Positions 1 through 13,227 of a DNA stretch of 64,000 nucleotides are shown here, piece after piece. A program made the position numbers and the translations under genes. Each line of letters opens with the position of its first letter. The stretch's first letter is position 1. Origin of the DNA: CAWCAW01 sp963714125 (lineage in GTDB: Bacteria > Actinomycetota > Acidimicrobiia > Acidimicrobiales > UBA8190). Where the stretch lies: contig OY970234.1 of assembly GCA_963714125.1 (NCBI GenBank), forward strand, positions 186,001-250,000. Reading direction: 5' to 3'. A model generated the notes under the pieces. The model was given only the letters and a program-made list of their open reading frames with translations, was not told where the DNA came from and made no database searches.

Positions 1-553
1 GCTTGCCCACGGCCACGCCTTGGCGCGCCTCACGCAGGCGACGCCGATCACGGTCGGCCTGCAGACACCACAGCGCCACCTTGGCCCCGAAGGTGGTGGG
101 CTCGGCGTGCATGCCGTGGGTGCGGCCCGCCATGGGCGTGTCGATGAACTCGATGGCGCGCGCTTTGAGTACGGCCACCAGCGCGTCGGAGGCCGCCAGC
201 AGCAGGTCGGCGGCGCGCGTCAGGGTCACGCACAGGGCGGTGTCCACGACATCGGACGAGGTGAGCCCGTAGTGGACCCACGACCCTTCCGGAAACCCGA
301 CGGCCTCTTGCACGACGTCGACAAAAGCGGCCACGTCATGATCGGTGACCTTCTCTCGGGCATCGATGGCGGCCACCAGCTCCGGGGTGACCTTGGGGGC
401 TCGAGCCCGCACGGCGGCGGCATCGGCGACGGGGATGTCGCCCACTTCCGCCCACGCCTCGGTGGCCAGCAGCTCCACCTCGAGCCACAACTCGAAGCGC
501 GCCTCGTCGGTGAACAGCGCCGCCATCTCGGGCAACGAGTAGCGCGGGATCAT
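1..553 (-). CDS. purB: Adenylosuccinate lyase, 3' end outside window
   Basis: PurB removes fumarate from adenylosuccinate and from SAICAR in purine synthesis. About 184 N-terminal residues are visible, starting MIPRYSLPEMAALF, which is the usual opening of bacterial PurB. The conserved SWVHYGLTSSDVVDTA segment (about residues 91-106) and the GRTHGMHAEPTTFG segment (about 141-154), which carries a conserved active-site histidine region, are present. The ATG at 553 overlaps the purD stop as ATGA, so the two are translationally coupled as the last genes of a purA-purD-purB operon. The remainder lies beyond the left edge. Confidence 0.93.
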   Translation of the reverse strand, partial: MIPRYSLPEMAALFTDEARFELWLEVELLATEAWAEVGDIPVADAAAVRARAPKVTPELVAAIDAREKVTDHDVAAFVDVVQEAVGFPEGSWVHYGLTSSDVVDTALCVTLTRAADLLLAASDALVAVLKARAIEFIDTPMAGRTHGMHAEPTTFGAKVALWCLQADRDRRRLREARQGVAVGK

Positions 554-1857
554 GCCGCGCCCTTCCCGGCGCCGGCGCCCACTTCGGTGACGCCGGCCCC
601 CGCCGCGATGTCGCTGCGGTACTGCATCCCCGGCCAGGAGATGCGCTCCACCGCTGCGTAGGCGCGGGCGCGCGCTTCGCTCTGGTCGACCCCTTGTCCC
701 ACCACTCCGAGGACGCGTCCCCCGGCGGTGACGATGCGCCCTTCGTCGTCGAGGGCAGTGCCGGCGTGCAGGACCGTCACCCCGGGGAGCAGCCCCGCTA
801 ACGACAGTCCTTCGACGCGCTCTCCGAGGCGCGGTGCCGCCGGATAGCCCTCGGAGGCCAGCACCACACACACCGCTGCGTCCGATGTGAACCGGGGCTC
901 GGTACGCAGCCGGCCCTCGGCCGCTTGCGCCAGCATGGCGGTCAGGTCCTCGTCGAGCCGAGCCAGGACGACCTGGGTCTCGGGGTCGCCGAAACGCACG
1001 TTGTACTCCAGGACCATGGGCCCATCGGCGGTGAGCATGAGGCCGGCATAGAGCACGCCGCGATAGTCGATGCCGTCGTGGCGCAGGGCGCCCACCAGCG
1101 GTTCCACCAACTCGTCGAGGACACGGTCGATAAGACGGTGATCCACGCCGGGAACAGGGGAAAACGCCCCCATCCCGCCGGTGTTGGGACCCGTGTCACC
1201 GTCCCCGACGCGCTTGGCGTCCTGAGCGGGGGCCAGGGCGGCGATGTTTCGGCCGTCGCACAAGGCCAGGAGTGAGAACTCCCGCCCGATTAAGCCTTCC
1301 TCCACCACCACCCGCCGGCCGGCGTCGCCGAACGCGTCGCCCGACAGCTTGGCGGCGATATCGGCGCGCGCCTCGTCGATGGAGTCGGTGACGAGCACGC
1401 CCTTGCCCGACGCCAATCCGTCGGTCTTCACCACCCAGGGACCGGGCAGTTCTTTGAGGAAGGCGGTGGCGGGGGCGAGCTCGTCGAAGGTGCCCGACCG
1501 GGCCGTGGGGATGCGCGCTTTGACGAGCATCTCCTTCATGTAGGCCTTGGAACCTTCGAGACGGGCCCCGTCGGCGCCGGGGCCGAACACCAAACGCCCC
1601 ATACCCCGCAACTTGTCGGCCAGCCCGTCGACGAGCGGCTGCTCGGGACCGATGACGTAGAGGTCGGCGACGATGGCCTCGGGCGCGGCGTCGGACACGG
1701 TGATGGTGCCCGACCCCCACGCGGGACTTCCGTCCGGCGCGTCAGGTGGGAGTTCCATGCCCGGGTTGCCCGGTGTCACCACCACATCGGCAGTGCGGGC
1801 CAACGCTAAGGCCAGGGCGTGCTCGCGCCCGCCGGATCCGACGACGCAGACCTTCAT
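550..1857 (-). CDS. purD: Phosphoribosylamine-glycine ligase (GARS)
   Basis: PurD joins glycine to phosphoribosylamine using ATP, the second step of de novo purine synthesis. The protein is 435 residues, the usual length. It begins MKVCVVGSGGREHALA, the N-terminal nucleotide-fold signature of the family. The ATP-grasp domain follows, with WVVKTDGLASGKGV near residues 141-154 and GGMGAFSP further on. The ATG at 1857 was chosen because it gives this canonical start and overlaps the purA stop as ATGA; a longer reading frame upstream lies inside purA. The stop likewise overlaps the purB start. Confidence 0.95.
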   Translation of the reverse strand: MKVCVVGSGGREHALALALARTADVVVTPGNPGMELPPDAPDGSPAWGSGTITVSDAAPEAIVADLYVIGPEQPLVDGLADKLRGMGRLVFGPGADGARLEGSKAYMKEMLVKARIPTARSGTFDELAPATAFLKELPGPWVVKTDGLASGKGVLVTDSIDEARADIAAKLSGDAFGDAGRRVVVEEGLIGREFSLLALCDGRNIAALAPAQDAKRVGDGDTGPNTGGMGAFSPVPGVDHRLIDRVLDELVEPLVGALRHDGIDYRGVLYAGLMLTADGPMVLEYNVRFGDPETQVVLARLDEDLTAMLAQAAEGRLRTEPRFTSDAAVCVVLASEGYPAAPRLGERVEGLSLAGLLPGVTVLHAGTALDDEGRIVTAGGRVLGVVGQGVDQSEARARAYAAVERISWPGMQYRSDIAAGAGVTEVGAGAGKGAA

Positions 1858-3134
1858 GCCGCCAGCCGCACGAACTGCTCGCGTCCCGGTCCCACCCCCA
1901 CCAGCTTGATGGGCACCCCGATGTGCTCGGACAACCGGGCGATGTAGTGACGCGCCGCGTCGGGCAGGTCGGCCAGCTCGGTGGCCCCCGACAGATCGGC
2001 GCCCCATCCGGGGAGCTCCTCGTAGACGGGCGTGACTTGGTGCAGCACGGACTGGTGATAGGGCGGGTACTCGAAACGCTCGCCGTTGGCCTCGTAGGCG
2101 ACGCACACCTTGACGGTGTCGAAGGTGTCGAGCACGTCGAGTTTGGTCAGCGCCACCTCACTCAACGAGTTGAGCCGCACCGCTTGGCGCGCCATGACGG
2201 CGTCGAACCATCCGCAGCGGCGGCGCCGGCCCGTGTTGGTGCCGAACTCGTGACCACGCTCCACCAAGATGTCGCCCGTCTCGTCCATGGCTTCGGTGGG
2301 AAACGGCCCCGCCCCCACCCGCGTCACATACGCCTTGGCGATGCCGATGACCTCACCGATGTCGAGGGGGCCCACACCCGATCCCGTACAGGCCCCACCG
2401 GCCACGGGGTTGGACGACGTGACGAACGGATAGGTGCCGTGGTCGAGGTCCAAAAAGGTGGCCTGGGCGCCTTCGAGGAGCACGTTGTGGCCGGCCCGCA
2501 GGGCGTCGTGCACCATGGCCACGGTGTCGGCCACCATGGGCCCGATGCGGGGCGCGTACTCGCCGAGGTAGCGCTCGCAGATCGTTTCCGCATCGAGGGG
2601 CAGGCGGTTGTACACCTTGGCCAGGATGGCGTTTTTCTCCTTCAGCACCACGTCGAGCTTCTGGCGGAAAATCTTGGCGTCGAGGAGGTCCTGTACGCGC
2701 AGCCCCACCCGGGCCGCCTTGTCGGCATAGGCAGGGCCGATGCCCCGTCGCGTGGTTCCCAGCGCGTTCTTCCCCAAATAGCGCTCGGTGACGCGGTCGA
2801 GCTCGAGGTGATACGGCATGATCAGATGGGCGTTGCCGCTGACGACCATACGGCCCGTCTCCACGCCCCGGGCCGCCAGCGCGTCGAGCTCGGTGAGCAG
2901 CACGCCGGGGTCGACCACCACCCCGTTGCCGATGACAGGCGTGATGTGGGGATACAGGACACCGCTCGGCACCAGCTGCAGGGCGAAGGAGTCCCCTTCG
3001 ACGACCACGGTGTGCCCGGCGTTATGGCCGCCTTGGTAGCGGACGACCATGTGCATGTCTTTGGCAAGCAGGTCGGTGAGCTTGCCCTTGCCTTCGTCGC
3101 CCCACTGGGTCCCCACGACCACGGTTGCGGGCAC
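1854..3134 (-). CDS. purA: Adenylosuccinate synthetase
   Basis: PurA makes adenylosuccinate from IMP and aspartate with GTP, the first committed step to AMP. The 426-residue product carries the GTP-binding loop GTQWGDEGKGK at residues 8-18 and the GGHNAGHT motif near 37-44. A GGAGGA Shine-Dalgarno sits immediately before an ATG at 3140 but six bases before a GTG at 3134. The GTG gives the normal PurA start (MPATVVVGTQWGDEGKGK) and proper spacing, so it is preferred. A TAGGAT -10-like box lies in the 103-bp gap after clpB, so purA-purD-purB may have its own promoter as well as read-through from the chaperone genes. Confidence 0.95.
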   Translation of the reverse strand: MPATVVVGTQWGDEGKGKLTDLLAKDMHMVVRYQGGHNAGHTVVVEGDSFALQLVPSGVLYPHITPVIGNGVVVDPGVLLTELDALAARGVETGRMVVSGNAHLIMPYHLELDRVTERYLGKNALGTTRRGIGPAYADKAARVGLRVQDLLDAKIFRQKLDVVLKEKNAILAKVYNRLPLDAETICERYLGEYAPRIGPMVADTVAMVHDALRAGHNVLLEGAQATFLDLDHGTYPFVTSSNPVAGGACTGSGVGPLDIGEVIGIAKAYVTRVGAGPFPTEAMDETGDILVERGHEFGTNTGRRRRCGWFDAVMARQAVRLNSLSEVALTKLDVLDTFDTVKVCVAYEANGERFEYPPYHQSVLHQVTPVYEELPGWGADLSGATELADLPDAARHYIARLSEHIGVPIKLVGVGPGREQFVRLAA

Positions 3135-3237
3135 GCGCATTCCTCCGTTTAGTTGCGGATTACACGGCATCCTAACTCGCCGCGGCCGGACCTCCGGCGG
3201 TCGGAAAGGGGCCGCTAAAACCCCGTGTGGCCTGGAT

Positions 3238-5751
<2,514 letters not shown>

Positions 5752-5756
5752 GGCGG

Positions 5757-6161
5757 TTACCTCCTTCGACCTGATTGTCGGGCTGGCGATGACGAGTGCA
5801 GCACCGGGCTCCGGTGCAAAGGCACGAGGTCACGCCGGTACTGCCGATGGGCGGCCGCTACGGCCTCGCGGGCCTCGGCGCGCAAGGCGTCGAGCTCGTC
5901 ATGGAGCTGGGCCACTTCGGCCTCGAGCTCGAGAACGCGCCGTACCCCCTCCAAGTTGAGCCCCGCCGTGGTCAATTCCGAGATGCGTTGCAACCGCAGC
6001 AGGTCGCGCTCGGAGTAGCGACGGTTCCCCCCGCCGGTGCGCCGGGGATCCACCAGGCCGCGGCGCTCGTACACGCGCAGCGTCTGCGGGTGCATACCGG
6101 CCAGCTCGGCTGCCACCGAGATCACGTACACGGCCCTACCGGCCGAGTCGGCGTCTTTCAT
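5757..6161 (-). CDS. hspR: HspR heat-shock repressor (MerR family)
   Basis: HspR represses chaperone operons in actinobacteria by binding HAIR operators, with DnaK as corepressor in studied species. The protein opens with a MerR-type winged helix (YVISVAAELAGMHPQTLRVYERRGLVDPRRTGGGNRRYSERDL), followed by a coiled coil (about residues 70-100) and a basic tail ending GRRR. The ATG at 6161 has GGAGGT nine bases upstream; a GTG at 6167 overlaps the dnaJ stop but is too close to that site. Position between dnaJ and clpB, and a HAIR-like site before dnaK, fit autoregulation of the whole operon. Confidence 0.93.
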   Translation of the reverse strand: MKDADSAGRAVYVISVAAELAGMHPQTLRVYERRGLVDPRRTGGGNRRYSERDLLRLQRISELTTAGLNLEGVRRVLELEAEVAQLHDELDALRAEAREAVAAAHRQYRRDLVPLHRSPVLHSSSPARQSGRRR

Positions 6162-6163
6162 CG

Positions 6164-7297
6164 TCACTTCACCTCCAGATGGTCACGGGGGGCGGCGTCC
6201 GAGACGCGCGCCAGTTCTTCCACGGCCGCTCGTTGTTCGTCGGTGAGCGCCTTGGGCACGACCACATCGGCGGAGACGAGCAAGTCGCCGGTGGCGGTAC
6301 GCCCGGAACCGGGCACGCCCCGGCCCTTCACGCGAAAGGTCTGTCCCGACGATGTACCGGCCGGAATGCGCAACGTCACCGGGTCGTCCAATGTCGGCAC
6401 CGTCACCGTGGTCCCCAGCGCCGCCTCGGCGAACGTCACGGGCACCGTCAAGGTGAGGTTGCGCCCACGGCGCCCGAACAGGTCGTGGCGTCCGACGCGC
6501 ACGTTCACATACAGGTCTCCCGCCGGCCCGTTGTTGCGGCCCGGTGATCCTCGCCCTTTGACGCGGATACGTTGGCCGTCTTCGACACCGGCCGGGATGC
6601 GCACCTTGACCTCGCGGCTGCGGTTGGTGACCCCGGTGCCGTGGCACGTGGGGCACGGCGTCTCCACTACGTTGCCTCGCCCCGCGCAACGCGGACACAC
6701 CGTCGACAACGAGAACAGGCCCTGGTTGTCTTCGAGCACGCCTTTGCCGTGGCACTGCGGACAGGTCACGGGCTTGGTGCCCGGTGCGGCCCCGCTCCCC
6801 TTGCACGTCTCGCAGCGGCCCTCGCCGGCCAGATGCACCGATGTGGTCACGCCGCGCACGGCGTCCTCAAACGACAGGTGCAGCTCCGTCTCCAGGTCCG
6901 CCCCGCGCCGCGAGGCGGCGCGTGTGTTGCGACGGCTACCGCCGCCGAACCCGCCTAGACCTCCGAACAGGTCGCCAAGGTCGCCGAGGTCCTCCATGCG
7001 GAACGTCCCACCACCGGAACCTCCGAAACCACCGGGGAATCCGCCGCCGAATTGGCCGGCGCCGGATGCGCCCAGGCGGCGCAGCTCGTCGTATTCCTTG
7101 CGCTTGTCGGCGTCCCCGACCACGTCATAAGCGGCCGAGATCTCCTTGAAGCGCTCCTCGGAACCCGGGTTGGCGTCGGGGTGGTACTGCTTGGCGAGCT
7201 TGCGATAGGAGCGCGTGATCTCCTTGTCGGTGGCCGTCTTGGCCACGCGGAGGATCTCGTAATAGTCCTTGTCCAACCACTCGCGTTGGGCCGGCAT
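6164..7297 (-). CDS. dnaJ: DnaJ co-chaperone, type I
   Basis: DnaJ delivers unfolded clients to DnaK and stimulates its ATPase. The 377-residue protein has the J domain with HPD (in KQYHPDANPG), a Gly/Phe-rich linker (GGGFPGGFGGSGGG and following), a zinc-binding domain with all four CxxCxGxG motifs (CETCKGSG, CPQCHGKG, CPRCAGRG, CPTCHGTG) and a C-terminal peptide-binding domain. The ATG at 7297 shares bases with the grpE stop (TGATG). The opening WLDKDYYEILRVAKTATDKEITRSYRKLA matches actinobacterial DnaJ1. The stop abuts hspR. Confidence 0.96.
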   Translation of the reverse strand: MPAQREWLDKDYYEILRVAKTATDKEITRSYRKLAKQYHPDANPGSEERFKEISAAYDVVGDADKRKEYDELRRLGASGAGQFGGGFPGGFGGSGGGTFRMEDLGDLGDLFGGLGGFGGGSRRNTRAASRRGADLETELHLSFEDAVRGVTTSVHLAGEGRCETCKGSGAAPGTKPVTCPQCHGKGVLEDNQGLFSLSTVCPRCAGRGNVVETPCPTCHGTGVTNRSREVKVRIPAGVEDGQRIRVKGRGSPGRNNGPAGDLYVNVRVGRHDLFGRRGRNLTLTVPVTFAEAALGTTVTVPTLDDPVTLRIPAGTSSGQTFRVKGRGVPGSGRTATGDLLVSADVVVPKALTDEQRAAVEELARVSDAAPRDHLEVK

Positions 7298-7877
7298 CAG
7301 CCACGCACCCGAACCATGGCGGGACGGATCACCCGGCCCTTCCACCGGTAGCCGGCCCGCAGCACCCCAGACACCGTGCCCTCCTCGTCACCGTCGGCAG
7401 CCACGTGTTCCACGGCATCGTGGGTGGTGGGGTCGAAGGGAACGTCGGCCTCGTCGATGGGCTCGAGCCCTTCGCGAGTAAGGGTGTCGGTGAGCAAGGC
7501 GGACGCCTGCAGCAGTGCCTTGCCTTCGGCCGATGTGTCCGCGCCGGCACTCATGTGGGCGCGGGCCAGGTCCAAGGCGTCGAGCACGGGCAGGACTTTG
7601 GCCACCAAGGATTCGGCGGCGCGCTCCACGAGCTCGGTCTGCTGGCGCATCATCCGCTTCTTGTAATTCTCAAAGTCGGCCTGAACGCGCTGCACCATAC
7701 CGAGGTACTCGTCGCGCTCACGACGGGTGACCGCCAACACGTCGTCGAGGTCGTGCTCGACCTCAGACGCCGTGTCGAGAGCGTCGTCGTTGCCGCCGTC
7801 GCCGGCGGCCGCTGCGCCATAGACCCCTGGCGCGTCGTCGGCGGCAGGGTCTACGGCTTCGTCATGCGGGCTCTGGG

Positions 7878-7881
<4 letters not shown>
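7297..7881 (-). CDS. grpE: GrpE nucleotide-exchange factor
   Basis: GrpE releases ADP from DnaK. The 194-residue protein has an acidic disordered N-terminus (about 1-50), a long helical dimerisation region including DEYLGMVQRVQADFENYKKRMMRQQ (about 57-81), and the C-terminal beta domain with GLEPIDEADVPFDPTTHDAVEHV. The start ATG at 7881 overlaps the dnaK stop as ATGA, and its stop overlaps the dnaJ start. Confidence 0.95.
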
Positions 7882-9725
<1,844 letters not shown>

Positions 9726-9784
9726 TGGACTTGCCTCCGAGTTTGTTCTGACCGGCGACCCTCGCCGGATTCCTGATGCTTTGA

Positions 9785-9816
9785 AGTATACCAATCCTGA
9801 GTGCTATTGAGTCAAG
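9785..9816 (-). promoter_or_regulatory. dnaK promoter with HAIR-like HspR operator
   Basis: On the minus strand a TTGACT box (9815-9810) and a TATACT box (9790-9785) resemble a housekeeping promoter, with a long 19-base spacer. Overlapping the -35 box is CTTGACT-N7-ACTCAGG (9816-9796). It matches the HAIR consensus CTTGAGT-N7-ACTCAAG with one mismatch in the left arm and one in the right. HspR bound here would occlude the -35 element. A further perfect half-site, CTTGAGT (9840-9834), and the palindrome TTATCGATAA (9823-9832) lie just upstream. Confidence 0.8.
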
Positions 9817-10069
9817 ATTTCTTTATCGATAAGACTCAAGACCAGATTAGGTTAGCCCGCCTCCGGGAAAGATGGGCAGGCGCGCCACGAGCCCAGGGGG
9901 GACCTGGGTTCGGGGCGCTGCTACTTGGTTGGGGTTGGCGGGAGGCCCCGGCGCCTACGGCTCAGGGATCCGCCGGAGATCATGTTCAACGAGATCAGGG
10001 CACGTGGGAAGCGAGAAGCCACCCGCCTCAGCCCCGTGATGTCACCTGGGGAAAGCCCTCCAACACGCG

Positions 10070-10106
10070 CAACGACCCCACCGATAGGCCGTCGGGGGGG
10101 TCGTTG
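10070..10106. repeat. 15-bp-arm inverted repeat (stable hairpin)
   Basis: CAACGACCCCACCGA (10070-10084) is the reverse complement of TCGGGGGGGTCGTTG (10092-10106) except for one mismatch, with a seven-base loop. It lacks a following T run on either strand, so it is not a classic intrinsic terminator. It may be a factor-independent terminator variant, an RNA element or a repetitive palindrome. Confidence 0.7.
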
Positions 10107-10473
10107 CTGGGGCCACCTGGTCCCAGAAAACAATCGACACGCAACGCGCATCCCTTGACTCGGAGGGGCGGCGGGGTGGCCTTACGACCTGGACCCCGCC
10201 CACCTCTCCTTGTCTGGGTACCGCCAAAGGCTGCTGCGGGAATTCCCTGGTGAGGAACCCGCCGGCTGCCCCTTGTCACCCGGGGCGCGGGCGACACAGA
10301 TCACGATATTCCTGGTCAGGGGGCTGCCGCATCGTCTTATTTGGCCATTTTTGGCTGGCCGGCGACGGCGAAACGAGGGCTGCAGTCCCTTATCGGCACG
10401 CCAAGACGTCAACTTGAGCGATTTCTTCAAGAAATTTCTCGGAGCCCAATTCTCGTACCGAGCCCCCGTCCCC

Positions 10474-10479
10474 TACGCT
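10474..10479 (+). promoter_or_regulatory. -10 box of leaderless gpmA promoter
   Basis: TACGCT ends seven bases before the GTG start of gpmA, and there is no Shine-Dalgarno. This spacing places transcription start at or next to the start codon, as in leaderless actinobacterial mRNAs. Confidence 0.5.
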
Positions 10480-10486
10480 CGGTCTT

Positions 10487-11236
10487 GTGCCTGAGCTGGT
10501 TCTCCTTCGCCACGGCGAGTCCACCTGGAACGCCCTGAACCTCTTCACGGGGTGGGTCGACGTCGACCTGTCCCCCAAAGGCGAGACCGAAGCGGCCGAA
10601 GCCGGGGACCTTCTCGCCCTGGAGCACGCCAAGGGGCTCGACCTGCGGGTCGTGCACACCTCGCTCCTCAAACGGGCCATCCGCACCGCCAATGTGGCCC
10701 TTGACCACGCCGATCGAGCTTGGCTCCCGGTGCGGCGCTCGTGGCAGCTCAACGAACGCCACTACGGAGCGCTGCAAGGAAAGAACAAGAAGGAGACGGC
10801 TGAGCTCTTCGGCGCCGAGCAGGTCAAGCGGTGGCGCCGCAGCTACGACGAGCCCCCGCCGCCACTGGAAGTCACCGATGAGACCCATCCCCGCCACGAC
10901 CCCCGCTACCGCGACGTACCCCCCGAACTCCTGCCGTCCTCGGAGTGCCTGGCTGACGTGGTGGCCCGGATGGTGCCCTACTTCCACGAGGCCATCGCCG
11001 CCGACCTCACCACCATCGGCGATGTGCTGGTGGTCGCCCACGGCAACTCGATCCGGGCCCTGGCCAAGCACCTGAAGCACATTTCCGATGACGACATCGT
11101 CACGCTCGAGATACCCACCGGGGTGCCGTGGGTGTTTCATCTCGCCGGTGATCTGTCGGTGAGAGGGGACGGGTTCCTTGGTGACCCCGAAGCGGTGTCG
11201 CAAGCGGCGGCGAGGGTGGCCCGCCAAGCGGGCTGA
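10487..11236 (+). CDS. gpmA: 2,3-bisphosphoglycerate-dependent phosphoglycerate mutase
   Basis: GpmA interconverts 3- and 2-phosphoglycerate in glycolysis. The 249-residue protein has the phosphohistidine motif LVLLRHGESTWN at residues 4-15, the family-specific TGWVDVDLSPKGE stretch, LNERHYGALQGKNK with the catalytic glutamate region, and the second histidine in VLVVAHGNSIRALAKHL. It begins with GTG and has no ribosome site, but a -10 box lies seven bases upstream. It is followed by a strong hairpin shared with convergent glnB. Confidence 0.96.
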   Translation: MPELVLLRHGESTWNALNLFTGWVDVDLSPKGETEAAEAGDLLALEHAKGLDLRVVHTSLLKRAIRTANVALDHADRAWLPVRRSWQLNERHYGALQGKNKKETAELFGAEQVKRWRRSYDEPPPPLEVTDETHPRHDPRYRDVPPELLPSSECLADVVARMVPYFHEAIAADLTTIGDVLVVAHGNSIRALAKHLKHISDDDIVTLEIPTGVPWVFHLAGDLSVRGDGFLGDPEAVSQAAARVARQAG

Positions 11237-11252
11237 ATCGCCCCTGGGACGC

Positions 11253-11294
11253 GCAAAGGCCCGGGCCGGAGGGGTGCCGGCCCGGGCCTTTTGC
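11253..11294. terminator. Bidirectional intrinsic terminator between gpmA and glnB
   Basis: AAAGGCCCGGGCCGG (11255-11269) pairs perfectly with CCGGCCCGGGCCTTT (11277-11291) around a seven-base loop. The arms give an A-rich side and a T-rich side, so it can stop transcription from both convergent genes. Confidence 0.9.
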
Positions 11295-11298
11295 TTGT

Positions 11299-11637
11299 TT
11301 AGAGGGCGTCCTTCCCTCGCTCGCCGGTGCGTACTCGCACCACGGCGTCGACAGGAATCACCCACACCTTGCCATCACCGATCTTGCCGGTAGCGGCGTT
11401 TGTGACAATGGCCTCGACGACTTCGTCGACTTGGGAGTCGTCGACGAGCACCTCGACCTTGAGCTTGGGAACGAAGTCCACTTCGTACTCGGCCCCACGG
11501 TAGACCTCGGTGTGGCCGCGTTGGCGGCCGAACCCTTGCGCTTCGCTAAGGGTCATGCCTTGCACACCGAGTGTCTTGAGAGCCTCCTTGACATCGTCAA
11601 GCTTGAAGGGCTTCAGGACTGCCACGATCAGTTTCAT
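11299..11637 (-). CDS. glnB: PII nitrogen regulatory protein
   Basis: PII proteins sense 2-oxoglutarate and ATP/ADP and gate ammonium transporters. The 112-residue protein has MKLIVAVLKPFKLDDVKEAL at the N-terminus, the T-loop GFGRQRGHTEVYRGAEYEVDFVPK with the modifiable tyrosine of YRGAEY, and the C-terminal signature TGKIGDGKVWVIPVDAVVRVRTGE. AAAGGAG precedes the ATG. It lies 27 bases downstream of amtB on the same strand, so by context it is the GlnK-type partner of that transporter. Confidence 0.95.
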   Translation of the reverse strand: MKLIVAVLKPFKLDDVKEALKTLGVQGMTLSEAQGFGRQRGHTEVYRGAEYEVDFVPKLKVEVLVDDSQVDEVVEAIVTNAATGKIGDGKVWVIPVDAVVRVRTGERGKDAL

Positions 11638-11664
11638 GATTGAGCTCCTTTCGTCCTGGTTGCC

Positions 11665-13227
11665 CTAGGACCGTTCACTGGGTGGTGGCAGGTCCGACGC
11701 TAATGGAGGCGACGTGGCGCCTGACTCGAGACCGGCCATGGCGAATGCACCGGTCCGAGTGGCGATCTTGTCGTCGGGGAAGGCGTCCTCGTCGTGAATG
11801 GCGGCGTCGCCGATCTCGAGGATCTCGTCGCTGTATCGAGCACCTCGCAGCACGAGCCCGATGAGCTTCATCAAGATGAAGGTGACGAGAGCCGACCAGA
11901 ATATGACGAAGATGGCCGCTCGGAACTGTTCCCATAGTTGGTGAGCAGAGCCCGTATACATCAGGCCGCTCACTGAGAATGGGGTACAGCCCTTGGAGGT
12001 GCTCAGGTAGGCCAAGTTCCCGGTGTTGACGACCTGCCCGGCTGCGTTCAAATGGCCGCAGCCGTATTCGACCATGTTCGGATCTCCGAATATGCCGAGG
12101 AGCAGACCACCGAAGAACCCGGCGATGCCATGGGTATAGATGACTCCCAAGGCGTCGTCGACCTTGCTGAACGGCCTGACCTTGGACAGGTAGTTCCAGG
12201 CCACCCACACGATCACGGTACAGATCACGCCGACGGCGATAGCGCCCCAGCCGTTGACCCAGCCCGCGCATGGTGTGATGCCGACAAGTCCGCAGATCAT
12301 GCCGTTGACACCACCCATGAACGTCGGTTTCTTGGCCTTGGAGAGCCAGGCGTCCATCGCCATCCAGGTGAGCACCCCCGCGGCCGTAGCCACGTTGGTG
12401 TTGACCACCGCGGCGGCCATGTCCGTACCGGCGTAGTAGGGGTCTCCACCGTTGAACCCGTTCCAACCCAGCCACAAGATGCCGGCTCCAACGGCGGCCA
12501 TGACCAAGTTGTTGGGTAGGAAGTTTTGTCGATCTCGAAGCAGACGAGGTCCGAGACACCAGGCCGCCACGAAACCGGACACACCGGCGGACATGTGGAT
12601 GACGAACCCACCGGAGAAGTCCAGCGCACCCTCCTGGGCGAAGTACCCACCGCCCCACAGCAAGAACGCATCGATGCCGTAGACGAAGGTCGACCAGAAC
12701 ACCACCAGCAGACACCACGCACTGAACTTGATGCGTCCGAGAACGCTGCCGAGGAACAGCAGCGGCGTGATGGCGCCGAAGACGAACTGGAAGTAGGCCA
12801 GCGAGTCCGTGGAGAAGTGGAAGGGAATCACCGTGTTGGCCGCCGACGACGCTTGGCCCAATTCGTTGCTGGCATTGGTGATCTGGCCCGGCTTGCCGAC
12901 GAAGTTCTCGAAGAAGTGTTTGACCCAACCCACCCCCGATAACTGTGTCTGGACTCCGTTATGTACACCCCCTCCCAGCGATGTGGCGCCGAATCCCATC
13001 TTGTAGGTCCACAAGACCCAGGCGATGAGAACCAGCGAGAACCCGGCGAACATCATGGCCAGTACGTTGACCGCCCACTTCTTGGGGACGATCGACGCGT
13101 ACAACACAGCCAATGCGGGGAGGCTCATCAGACCGACGAACGTGGCTGCGGTGACCTGCCACGTGTTGTCGCCCGTATTGAGCCAACTGGGATACGGAAC
13201 TTGGACAGCTCCGGCTAAGAAATGCAC
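11665..13227 (-). CDS. amtB: Ammonium transporter (Amt family)
   Basis: Amt proteins are trimeric membrane channels for ammonium/ammonia, blocked by PII. The 520-residue protein contains the expected set of about eleven hydrophobic segments, with the family stretch FSGGFVIHMSAGVSGFVAAWCLGPR and the pore-region histidines in VIYTHGIAGFFGGLLLGIF. A cytosolic tail (from about residue 480) follows. GTG at 13227 is taken as start, with GAGGAG ten bases upstream. A long insertion of small polar residues near 70-125 is typical of actinobacterial Amt variants. Confidence 0.94.
   Translation of the reverse strand: MHFLAGAVQVPYPSWLNTGDNTWQVTAATFVGLMSLPALAVLYASIVPKKWAVNVLAMMFAGFSLVLIAWVLWTYKMGFGATSLGGGVHNGVQTQLSGVGWVKHFFENFVGKPGQITNASNELGQASSAANTVIPFHFSTDSLAYFQFVFGAITPLLFLGSVLGRIKFSAWCLLVVFWSTFVYGIDAFLLWGGGYFAQEGALDFSGGFVIHMSAGVSGFVAAWCLGPRLLRDRQNFLPNNLVMAAVGAGILWLGWNGFNGGDPYYAGTDMAAAVVNTNVATAAGVLTWMAMDAWLSKAKKPTFMGGVNGMICGLVGITPCAGWVNGWGAIAVGVICTVIVWVAWNYLSKVRPFSKVDDALGVIYTHGIAGFFGGLLLGIFGDPNMVEYGCGHLNAAGQVVNTGNLAYLSTSKGCTPFSVSGLMYTGSAHQLWEQFRAAIFVIFWSALVTFILMKLIGLVLRGARYSDEILEIGDAAIHDEDAFPDDKIATRTGAFAMAGLESGATSPPLASDLPPPSERS

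Larger units (their letters stand above)
9841..10486. other. 646-bp intergenic region, no gene seen
   Basis: This region separates the divergent dnaK operon and gpmA. I see no reading frame with family similarity or a ribosome site. The only clear structure is the long hairpin at 10070-10106. The last 150 bases are less GC-rich and lead into the gpmA promoter. No riboswitch was recognised. Confidence 0.5.

Noticed and set aside
10200..10320. Possible riboswitch (GGTACCGCC and GGAACCCGCC segments) upstream of gpmA
   Set aside because: I could not fit it to any known riboswitch consensus, and it is 170 bases away from a gene that appears leaderless.
11675..12928. A 417-codon frame on the same strand as amtB in another frame
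   Set aside because: It is an out-of-frame reading of amtB, rich in Arg and Gly, with no domain.
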